Assembly (NCBI GenBank): GCA_012515725.1
Contig: JAAYXU010000102.1
Coordinates: 1-6,126 of the forward strand
Reading direction: 5' to 3'
Length of the DNA stretch: 6,126 nucleotides
Source: Clostridiales bacterium
GTDB lineage: Bacteria; Bacillota; Clostridia; Christensenellales; UMGS416
Notes under the pieces: generated by a model
Database searches by the model: none
Seen by the model: the letters and a program-made list of their open reading frames with translations, nothing else
Told to the model about the DNA's origin: nothing
Shown here: positions 1 to 4,252 of the stretch, piece by piece
Layout: each line of letters starts with the position of its first letter
Position numbering within the stretch: the stretch's first letter is position 1
Program-made: the position numbers and the translations under genes

Positions 1-116
1 CGCAGGGCCTTGGCGCCAACGCCGTTGTGGGCGTGGACATCGACTACGAGGTGCTCGGCCAGGGGAACAACATGCTCATGGTGACCGTCAGCGGTACTGC
101 CGTGCGTGTCGAGTGA
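1..116 (+). CDS. YbjQ/UPF0145 family protein, C-terminal end (partial)
   Basis: Frame 3 reads 37 residues to a TGA at 114-116. The segment contains GANAVVGVDIDYEVLG followed by NNMLMVTVSGTAV, which matches the conserved C-terminal half of the YbjQ/UPF0145 (putative heavy-metal-binding domain) family. In that family the run GANAVxGxxxDYE and the closing MxMVxxxGTAV strand are diagnostic. These are small proteins of roughly 100-110 residues that form ring-like oligomers. Their biochemical role is not settled, and the 'heavy-metal-binding' name rests on weak evidence. The start lies outside the window. The gene ends 10 nt before a bidirectional terminator, so it is the last gene of its transcript. 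The family call is strong; no function can be inferred from the context. Confidence 0.85.
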   Translation, partial: QGLGANAVVGVDIDYEVLGQGNNMLMVTVSGTAVRVE

Positions 117-126
117 GCCGGGCCAT

Positions 127-158
127 AAAGAAAAGAACCCGCAAGGGTTCTTTTCTTT
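127..158. terminator. Bidirectional intrinsic terminator between convergent genes
   Basis: A perfect 14-bp inverted repeat has left arm AAAGAAAAGAACCC (127-140), a GCAA tetraloop (141-144) and right arm GGGTTCTTTTCTTT (145-158). The A-rich outer left arm becomes a T-rich outer right arm on either strand, so the hairpin can terminate transcription from both sides. It lies between the YbjQ stop (116) and the stop of the FABP-like gene (170), where a shared terminator is expected. On the + strand the loop is of GNRA type. Confidence 0.9.
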
Positions 159-169
159 ACCCGCAGATT

Positions 170-592
170 CTAATAGTTCTCGATTTTCTTGAAGCGCTGC
201 TTCATCGTTACGGTGCCGTTGACAATATTCACCTGTACCATCTCGTCGCCCTCCAGATAGCGCCGTACGGATTCCTTGCCGTAGGGGGCCTCGAGATTCA
301 GTATCAGCGTGTCGTTCTCTATCAGGCCGGTCGTCATGACTACATCATCGTCATGGATCGACTTCGTGCACGTCTTTCCGTCGGCCATGCAATGGTACCG
401 CATTTCGGTTTCCTTGCCCACCCGAGGCTTCCATCTCTCGATGATCGTGAAGGACACGCCGTCCCGGTGTATCGTAACAAGGGACTTGCCCTTTGCGATT
501 TTTCCGCGTTTCAGGCCGCCGATACCCCTGGCGATCAAATATGGGATTACATTTTCGCGCTGCGTCGCCTCCCAGGTTCCATGAAAACTCAT
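170..592 (-). CDS. Bacterial fatty-acid/retinol-binding-protein-like (iLBP/FABP) beta-barrel protein
   Basis: This is a 140-residue cytosolic protein with no signal peptide or membrane segment. The start is ATG at 592 because GGAGGTGA lies just upstream; an in-frame ATG at 619 precedes that ribosome binding site and would add nine residues. The order of elements follows the intracellular lipid-binding family. FHGTW is at 3-7. ENVIPYLIARGIGGLKRG (13-30) corresponds to the helix-turn-helix portal 'ENFxEYLxALGVGxxLRK'. GVSFTI at 45-50 matches the GDxxTI strand. A run of beta strands follows, then YLEGDEM (112-118) and a final strand KQRFKK (131-136). From memory, the last two elements resemble cellular retinol-binding protein (WIEGDEL and KQVFKK). 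By alignment from memory, R111 falls at the ligand-binding R106/Q108 position, and Q132/F134 at the R126/Y128 positions of FABPs. The expected role is binding or buffering a hydrophobic ligand in the cytoplasm; the ligand is unknown. The gene is monocistronic with its own promoter. Family length (about 130 residues) fits. The alternative is another calycin-type barrel. Confidence 0.7.
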   Translation of the reverse strand: MSFHGTWEATQRENVIPYLIARGIGGLKRGKIAKGKSLVTIHRDGVSFTIIERWKPRVGKETEMRYHCMADGKTCTKSIHDDDVVMTTGLIENDTLILNLEAPYGKESVRRYLEGDEMVQVNIVNGTVTMKQRFKKIENY

Positions 593-633
593 TGCTTCTT
601 CACCTCCAAAATTCAACACAATATGTCACGTTG

Positions 634-662
634 AGTATAATAAATATAGTTCATAAATTCAA
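634..662 (-). promoter_or_regulatory. Sigma-A-type promoter of the FABP-like gene
   Basis: On the minus strand, TTGAAT (662-657) is followed by a 17-bp AT-rich spacer and TATACT (639-634). This predicts a transcript start near 627 and a 5' UTR of about 35 nt, ending in the GGAGGTGA ribosome binding site. The spacing is ideal and both hexamers are close to consensus. Confidence 0.7.
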
Positions 663-677
663 TGGATAGTTTGTTTT

Positions 678-704
678 GTTCACGAAAAGTTAAGAAAGGT
701 TCAC
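678..704 (-). repeat. Direct repeat GTGAAC x2 upstream of the FABP-like promoter
   Basis: Read on the minus strand, GTGAAC occurs at 704-699 and 683-678, exactly 21 bp apart (two helical turns). A related ATGAAC is at 654-649, inside the promoter spacer. Relative to the predicted start near 627, the two exact copies sit around -75 and -54, where an activator could bind. Six-base matches in an AT-rich stretch can arise by chance, so this is only a candidate site. Confidence 0.25.
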
Positions 705-793
705 AATTCAAGGCCCGTGCGGTCAGTGTGTTTCGTAATGCTCCGGGGTCGCGCTTCGCTTAATAAGTAAATGCTGTCACCCTGATCGCTTAC

Positions 794-825
794 GCGAATG
801 TGCTTGCAAAAGCACGCATATTCGC
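794..825. repeat. Inverted repeat overlapping the corA promoter (candidate operator)
   Basis: GCGAATGTGC (794-803) and GCATATTCGC (816-825) form an inverted repeat matching at 9 of 10 positions. The arms are separated by 12 bp, so their centres are 22 bp apart, about two turns of B-DNA. The repeat covers the -35 hexamer and almost the whole spacer of the corA promoter, so a bound protein would block RNA polymerase. The same stretch can also be read as GTGCTT-GCAA-AAGCAC (800-815) nested inside GCGAAT/ATTCGC. The regulator is unknown. Confidence 0.4.
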
Positions 826-832
826 ATATAAT
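804..832 (+). promoter_or_regulatory. Sigma-A-type promoter of the corA leader transcript
   Basis: TTGCAA (804-809), a 17-bp spacer and a consensus TATAAT (827-832) predict a start near 839. This leaves about 160 nt of leader before the corA ATG at 1000, much longer than needed for translation initiation. The -35 box lies inside the inverted repeat at 794-825. Confidence 0.65.
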
Positions 833-865
833 GACCGTGATCGACCGATTATGGAGGTGAACAGC

Positions 866-952
866 GTGGACGCGGACCCGCGAAGTCGCAACATTCGTCA
901 AATATTCACCGGCGCAGGGAAGGCGCGGCCCGCGGTGCATCACCGGGACTAA
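866..952 (+). CDS. Putative leader peptide upstream of corA
   Basis: A 28-codon ORF starts at GTG (866) and ends at TAA (950-952). It is preceded by GGAGGTGA at 853-860, five bases upstream, which is as strong a ribosome binding site as any in the window. The alternative ATG at 851 in the same frame (33 codons) lies only about 12 nt from the predicted transcript start and has no ribosome binding site of its own. The peptide begins (M)DADPRSRNIRQ and is otherwise basic. Enterobacterial mgtL, which regulates a Mg2+ transporter, begins MEPDP. Acidic/proline N-terminal runs of that kind destabilise translating ribosomes at low Mg2+. The peptide ends 47 nt before the corA start, and its codons overlap the 918-924 arm of the predicted RNA switch. 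Whether it is translated is inferred only from the ribosome binding site and context. It is too short for homology and could be fortuitous. Confidence 0.45.
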   Translation: MDADPRSRNIRQIFTGAGKARPAVHHRD

Positions 953-993
953 CGCCCAATGGCCTTCCTCCTTTGTGTCGGTGCGCAAGGAGG
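918..993 (+). promoter_or_regulatory. Candidate corA leader RNA switch sequestering the Shine-Dalgarno
   Basis: Two helices compete. CCTCCTT (967-973) is perfectly complementary to the corA Shine-Dalgarno AAGGAGG (987-993), and the hairpin extends inward through 975-977/984-986. Alternatively, GGAAGGC (918-924) pairs perfectly with GCCTTCC (962-968). The two helices share 967-968 and cannot coexist. A further small hairpin, CGGTG/CACCG (933-937/941-945), would be enclosed by the second helix. Arm 918-924 lies inside the leader ORF, so a ribosome translating through it favours the sequestered (off) form, and early ribosome drop-off favours the open (on) form. The complementarity is visible in the sequence; the regulation is inferred. 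Confidence 0.4.
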
Positions 994-999
994 ATAGGT

Positions 1000-1938
1000 A
1001 TGCTTCAGATCATCAAAACTTTTCCGGATGGCCAGCGGCCGCTTGAGCGCATCGAGGAAGGCTGCTGGGTCAATCTATCCTGTCCCACCCCCGAGGAGCT
1101 GGCCCGCGTAGAGCAGGAGACCGGCGTTCTGGGTGAATATCTTCGCGCCGCGCTGGACGAAGAGGAGCGCTCCCGCATAGAATGGGACGAACATACCGGG
1201 CAAGCGCTCATACTCGTGGACATCCCGCGCGTCGAGAAGGAGGGCGACTCCTTCGTATACACGACGCTGCCCTTCGCCCTCATCCATATGGACGAATACC
1301 TGATCACGGTTTCGCTTGCCGAGTCGCCTCTCGTTCGCAGCTTTCAGGAGGGCGTGGTGCGGGGGTTCTATACCAATAAGAAAACCCGATTCACATACCA
1401 GCTCCTCTACCATAACGCCAGCCGGTATCTGCACTATCTCAGACAGATCGATAAGTCCAGCAACCGCGTCCACGAGAAGATGCAGAAGAGCTACCGCAAC
1501 AAGGAGCTGCTGCAGCTCATGGCGCTGGAGAAATCGCTTGTCTATTTCTCCACGTCGCTCAAATCAAATGAGATGGTGCTCGAGAGGCTAATAAAGGTCA
1601 ACTTCATACAGAAGTACCCCGAGGATCAGGATCTTCTCGAGGACGTCATAGTCGAGAACAAGCAGGCCATGGAGATGTGCTCGATATACCGCGACATACT
1701 CTCGGGCATGATGGACGCGTACGCATCCATCATATCCAACAACCTCAATATCGTTATGAAGTTCCTGGCGGCCGTCACGATCGTCATATCGCTGCCCACG
1801 CTGGTCACGAGCGCGTGGGGCATGAACGTACGCATGCCCTGGGGCGAGCACCCCTGGGGATTCGCTATTGTCTCCGGTCTGTCGGTAGCCATCGCGATCG
1901 CGGCCGGACTCATCATGTGGCGCAAGAAAATGTTTTAA
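1000..1938 (+). CDS. corA: CorA-family magnesium/divalent-cation transporter
   Basis: This 312-residue membrane protein belongs to the CorA pentameric channel family, which takes up Mg2+ (some members Co2+ or Ni2+) down the membrane potential. Residues 1-250 form the cytoplasmic funnel and the long stalk helix. TM1 spans about 255-273 with the conserved proline (P266) and ends in the signature GMN (274-276). A short external loop, RMPWGEHPWGF, contains two PWG units. TM2 spans about 288-307, followed by a basic cytoplasmic tail WRKKMF. The loop lacks the MPEL sequence of enterobacterial CorA, as is common in Gram-positive paralogues. The start is ATG at 1000, with AAGGAGG at 987-993 six bases upstream; a TTG at 973 in the same frame is not preceded by a ribosome binding site. 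The gene is transcribed alone from the promoter at 804-832, through a structured leader, and ends at tandem hairpins. The family call is secure; ion specificity cannot be read from the sequence. Confidence 0.93.
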   Translation: MLQIIKTFPDGQRPLERIEEGCWVNLSCPTPEELARVEQETGVLGEYLRAALDEEERSRIEWDEHTGQALILVDIPRVEKEGDSFVYTTLPFALIHMDEYLITVSLAESPLVRSFQEGVVRGFYTNKKTRFTYQLLYHNASRYLHYLRQIDKSSNRVHEKMQKSYRNKELLQLMALEKSLVYFSTSLKSNEMVLERLIKVNFIQKYPEDQDLLEDVIVENKQAMEMCSIYRDILSGMMDAYASIISNNLNIVMKFLAAVTIVISLPTLVTSAWGMNVRMPWGEHPWGFAIVSGLSVAIAIAAGLIMWRKKMF

Positions 1939-1967
1939 GGGGAACCGCCGGATTAAGGCGATTCCCC
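1939..1967. other. Stem-loop immediately after the corA stop codon
   Basis: GGGGAA (1939-1944) pairs with TTCCCC (1962-1967), and CGCC (1946-1949) with GGCG (1957-1960), across one mismatch and a seven-base loop. It directly abuts the TAA of corA and is not followed by a T-tract on the + strand. It may protect the 3' end or help the terminator that follows. On the minus strand it is followed by TTAAAACATTTT, so it could act as a weak terminator for the convergent operon. Confidence 0.4.
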
Positions 1968-1980
1968 CGGTGATCGGTTA

Positions 1981-2014
1981 TGACCGGTGCGCGGTATGCC
2001 CCGGTCAGTTTTTT
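1981..2014 (+). terminator. Intrinsic terminator of corA
   Basis: TGACCGG (1981-1987) pairs with CCGGTCA (2001-2007). The inner GCG/TGC pairs (1989-1991/1997-1999) extend the stem, and six T residues follow at 2009-2014. The T-tract overlaps the stop codon of the convergent oxidoreductase gene (2013-2015), so the two transcription units abut with no free space between them. Confidence 0.82.
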
Positions 2015-3065
2015 ATAATTTCACCCAGTGCCGCTCCTGCGAGGAGACGACCAGCGCGTCCAGTACCCGCTGGCACGCAACACCGTCTTCAATCGTCGGG
2101 GCAATCCCGTCGCCCTTACCGCGTACGATGTCGATATATGACTGCATCTGGCTGGCGCGATAGCGCGCGGGCACGCGTACCCAGTGCATTCCCTCGGTGA
2201 TACGGTCCACATCGCCCAGGCAAACGCCCAGCTCGTCGGGGCGGTTCAGGTCGATCGCCAGCGCGCCTGCTGCGCCATAGATTTCGAACTTGATCGAGTT
2301 CGCGTTCCCCATCGCGCAGCGGGAAATAGAAAACGTCGCGGCCGCGCCGCCCGACATTTCGGCCAGGAAATGGCAGTAGTCGTCTGTCTCCACTTCGCCG
2401 ATCTCATCGGAATCGATCTTGGGCCGCTTCTTTACGAGGATCCCCGTCTGCGCGGTGACCCCGTCTATATCGCCTATGAGGAAGCGGGCCATATCAATGA
2501 GATGGGACCCCAGATCGCCCAGCACGCCTGTTCCGGCCATGCTCTTTATGAACCGCCATTCCAGCCGCCGTCCCTCCATGAACGCGCTGGATTTGAGATA
2601 CTCAACGTAGAGATTGGCCACCTCGCCAAGCTGACCGCGGTCCATGATCCATTTCGCGAAGCGCACCGCCGGCCGGAACCGGTTGGAGAAGCATACCATC
2701 GAGGGAACGCCCGCGCTTTTCACCGCGTCGCGTATGCGCATGGCTTCCTCGGCGCTCATCGCGATCGGTTTTTCCACGCAGACCGCCTTTCCGGCGCGCG
2801 CCGCGGCAATCGCCATCTCCGCGTGCAGATAGTTGGGTGTGCATATGTCTACCGCGTCGACGTCGGAGCACGCGATGAGCTCGCGGTAGTCGCGGAACCT
2901 GCGGTTCTCGGGTATCCCGTACCGCTCGGCGGCCGCAGTTAGCCGTCCCTCGTCGATATCGCACAGCGCCGTGAGCTTCCCGCCCCGAGCCGCCTCTATG
3001 CCCGGCAAATGCACTCCGTTGGCGATACCGCCCGCACCAATCAGACCGATCTTTACTTCATTCAT
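2013..3065 (-). CDS. Gfo/Idh/MocA family NAD(P)-dependent oxidoreductase
   Basis: This is a 350-residue soluble oxidoreductase. The N-terminal Rossmann domain carries the dinucleotide-binding motif VKIGLIGAGGIA (residues 4-15). The family signature EKP is at 98-100, where the lysine is the usual catalytic residue. The second-domain signature GDLGSHLID (183-191) places D184 and H188 at the active site. Members oxidise or reduce a ring or side-chain hydroxyl of sugars, inositols or sugar acids using NAD(P). AAAGGAG (3074-3080, minus) lies eight bases before the ATG. It follows the TIM-barrel isomerase gene by 20 nt and is almost certainly co-transcribed with it. This oxidoreductase plus isomerase pairing is typical of inositol- or sugar-dehydrogenation loci. 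Together with the KDG genes upstream, it suggests conversion of an unidentified sugar or sugar acid toward central catabolism. The substrate cannot be told from the sequence. Confidence 0.92.
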   Translation of the reverse strand: MNEVKIGLIGAGGIANGVHLPGIEAARGGKLTALCDIDEGRLTAAAERYGIPENRRFRDYRELIACSDVDAVDICTPNYLHAEMAIAAARAGKAVCVEKPIAMSAEEAMRIRDAVKSAGVPSMVCFSNRFRPAVRFAKWIMDRGQLGEVANLYVEYLKSSAFMEGRRLEWRFIKSMAGTGVLGDLGSHLIDMARFLIGDIDGVTAQTGILVKKRPKIDSDEIGEVETDDYCHFLAEMSGGAAATFSISRCAMGNANSIKFEIYGAAGALAIDLNRPDELGVCLGDVDRITEGMHWVRVPARYRASQMQSYIDIVRGKGDGIAPTIEDGVACQRVLDALVVSSQERHWVKL

Positions 3066-3085
3066 TGTTTTGTCTCCTTTCCGAT

Positions 3086-3952
3086 TTAGACCATGAAGGG
3101 CTTGAGGTAGTCCCGCGCCTTCAGCAGTCCCATCGACCGCCGCTCGCCCATAAAGAGCGGGTCCTCGTTCTCTATGAGTATCGGGCCGTCGTATTCCGCG
3201 TCGTAGAGCGCCTTGAACACCTCGCGCCAGTCAATTCCGCCCCAGCCCGGCAGACGATACCGCCAGTCGCGCAGGCCCGGAAGCTGCTTTCCGAATATGC
3301 CGCACTCGGCCTGTGAGGACGTGATCTCGGCGTCCTTCGCGTGGAACGCATAGATACGGCTGCTAAACTTGCGCAGCGCACCTACGATGTCGATCCGCTG
3401 CCAGTATAGATGCGACGGATCGAACTCCAGCCCGATCGCCTGCGAGGGAACCGCGTCGAACATCGCCTCCCACATCTCGGGAGTGTAGCCGATATTGCAG
3501 ACACGCCGCGGGTAACCCTTCATGTGCGGGCAGTTCTCCAGCGCGATCCTGACGCCCTCGTCCTCGGCGATATGGGCGTAGCGCGAGAATACCTCGCGGT
3601 ACATGGGCAGATTGTCGGCCGGAGAGCGGTCGGCGTCACCCCGCGCGCATGTGGCGACGATATCCGTGCCGAACCGGCGCGCCGTCCTAAGCAGCTTTTC
3701 AAAGTAGCGGTTGTTTTCGCTGCGGCGGTCGGGGTCGGGATCCAGATGGTTGACCTTGCTGTAGAGCGTGGCGATCGATATACCGTTCTGGCCGCAGACC
3801 GACAGTATTTCATCGAGATCCTTTTTCCCGATCGCGTCGATGTCGATGCCAAAGCCGTCGGTTCCGACGTACAGCTCCAGGCACTCAAATCCGTTCGCGG
3901 CGGCAAACGCCACTGCGTCGGGCGAATACTTTGTCATGTATCCCAGCTTCAT
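3086..3952 (-). CDS. Sugar phosphate isomerase/epimerase (AP-endonuclease-2-type TIM barrel)
   Basis: This 288-residue protein belongs to the xylose-isomerase-like TIM-barrel superfamily (IolE/IolH/DTE-like). The metal-site pattern is visible. E139 is in IALENCPH, D178 and H181 are in EFDPSHL, H204 is in YAFHAKD, and E261 is in ILIENED; these are the usual ligands and bases for a divalent metal used in enediol or hydride-shift chemistry or dehydration. The start is ATG at 3952 because CTCCTCC on the + strand (3960-3966) gives GGAGGAG seven bases upstream. The reading frame extends 99 nt further 5', but that part runs into intergenic structure and reads as arginine-rich, non-conserved sequence. 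It is the first gene after the 300-bp gap and is followed 20 nt later by the Gfo/Idh oxidoreductase. The reaction is probably isomerisation or epimerisation of a ketose or sugar acid; the exact substrate is unknown. Confidence 0.88.
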   Translation of the reverse strand: MKLGYMTKYSPDAVAFAAANGFECLELYVGTDGFGIDIDAIGKKDLDEILSVCGQNGISIATLYSKVNHLDPDPDRRSENNRYFEKLLRTARRFGTDIVATCARGDADRSPADNLPMYREVFSRYAHIAEDEGVRIALENCPHMKGYPRRVCNIGYTPEMWEAMFDAVPSQAIGLEFDPSHLYWQRIDIVGALRKFSSRIYAFHAKDAEITSSQAECGIFGKQLPGLRDWRYRLPGWGGIDWREVFKALYDAEYDGPILIENEDPLFMGERRSMGLLKARDYLKPFMV

Positions 3953-4019
3953 CGCATATCTCCTCCGGTGTTTATTAGAGCGACGCGGCGCTCCGATGCG
4001 CATTATGATCAGTGTACCC

Positions 4020-4097
4020 AAAAAAGAAACGCGCGGGAAGGGACGGACCAATCAAAGGCTTGTACTTTTCAACCAGATTAGCCCGTCCCCAGCGCGT
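4020..4097 (-). terminator. Long intrinsic terminator or attenuator hairpin downstream of kdgK
   Basis: On the minus strand ACGCGC (4097-4092) pairs with GCGCGT (4034-4029). After an internal loop, GGGACGGGCTAATC (4089-4076) pairs over 14 positions, including two G-U pairs, with GATTGGTCCGTCCC (4053-4040). GGTTG (4074-4070) then pairs with CAAGCC (4062-4057) around one bulged base, closing a seven-base loop. TTTCTTTTTT (4029-4020) follows immediately. There is no T-tract on the other side, so the element works only on the minus strand. It could end the iclR-eda-kdgK transcript or attenuate transcription into the isomerase gene 67 nt further on. The stem is much longer than a typical terminator. 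Confidence 0.7.
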
Positions 4098-4151
4098 GTC
4101 ATATCTTGACCGATCCGATCATGACGCCCATAGAACGCTCTTATATCGTAA

Positions 4152-4169
4152 TACAGGCATATACCTGTA
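4152..4169. repeat. 18-bp palindrome, candidate operator
   Basis: TACAGGCATATACCTGTA is symmetric at 16 of 18 positions, with only the C/A pair flanking the central ATAT breaking it. It lies between kdgK and the long hairpin, at a position suited to control transcription toward the isomerase gene. The left arm ACAGGC (4153-4158) also has a second complement, GCCTGT, at 4183-4188. The binding protein is unknown. Confidence 0.45.
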
Positions 4170-4170
4170 A

Positions 4171-4184
4171 GCAAACGCTGTTGC
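4171..4184. repeat. Second, imperfect palindrome adjacent to the 18-bp palindrome
   Basis: GCAAACGCTGTTGC is an imperfect inverted repeat (GCAA-a-C/GTTGC around GCT) placed one base from the 18-bp palindrome. Tandem palindromes often mark cooperative operators, but this one is short and may be chance. Confidence 0.25.
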
Positions 4185-4252
4185 CTGTCTTTAAGGTGTT
4201 CATCAATAAGGCGTTGGACGTTTTATGAAATTACATTCCGCAGAAACCGTCC

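Larger units (their letters stand above)
3953..4252 (-). promoter_or_regulatory. 300-bp gene-free control region between kdgK and the isomerase gene
   Basis: No credible ORF lies here. In the direction of transcription it holds two adjacent palindromes (4184-4171 and 4169-4152), a possible weak -10 (TATAAG, 4147-4142) without a good -35, and a small imperfect stem formed by GTCA/TGAC and TGATC/GGTCA (4125-4100). These are followed by a long terminator hairpin (4097-4029) with its U-tract (to 4020), a possible -10 CATAAT (4007-4002) with a poor -35, and a small GAGCG/CGCTC hairpin (3993-3978) before the ribosome binding site. GGGACGG (minus) occurs at 4253-4247, touching the kdgK stop codon, and again as the terminator's left arm at 4089-4083. 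The first copy could in principle pair with CCGTCCC (4046-4040) instead. Promoter positions are uncertain. Confidence 0.4.

Noticed and set aside
593..619. ATG at 619 as the start of the FABP-like gene
   Set aside because: The strong GGAGGTGA would then lie inside the coding sequence. The family's conserved N-terminus (FxGTW) begins directly after the ATG at 592.
701..988. 95-codon open frame on the - strand across the corA leader and promoter
   Set aside because: It has a low-complexity composition unlike a folded protein and no family resemblance. It overlaps the corA promoter, leader ORF and attenuator arms.
839..999. A known metal riboswitch (M-box, NiCo or yybP-ykoY manganese type) in the corA leader
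   Set aside because: I see none of the conserved sequence blocks of these classes as I remember them. Only an AACGCCCAATGG stretch vaguely recalls the M-box, and it lacks the surrounding elements.
973..1002. Upstream TTG (973) as the corA start, adding nine residues
   Set aside because: There is no ribosome binding site before it, while AAGGAGG is ideally spaced for the ATG at 1000. The extra residues would also be encoded across the Shine-Dalgarno hairpin.
2184..2942. 252-codon open frame on the + strand
   Set aside because: It is antisense to the Gfo/Idh gene, has no recognisable domain, and is explained by high GC at third positions of the real gene.
3953..4051. Longer N-terminus of the TIM-barrel isomerase from 4051
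   Set aside because: The extension is arginine-rich and non-conserved, covers the hairpin and T-tract region, and lacks a ribosome binding site. The ATG at 3952 has GGAGGAG.
4140..4190. Catabolite-responsive (CcpA cre) element near GTAAGCAAACGCTG
   Set aside because: The central CG and flanking bases do not fit the cre consensus when aligned on either strand.
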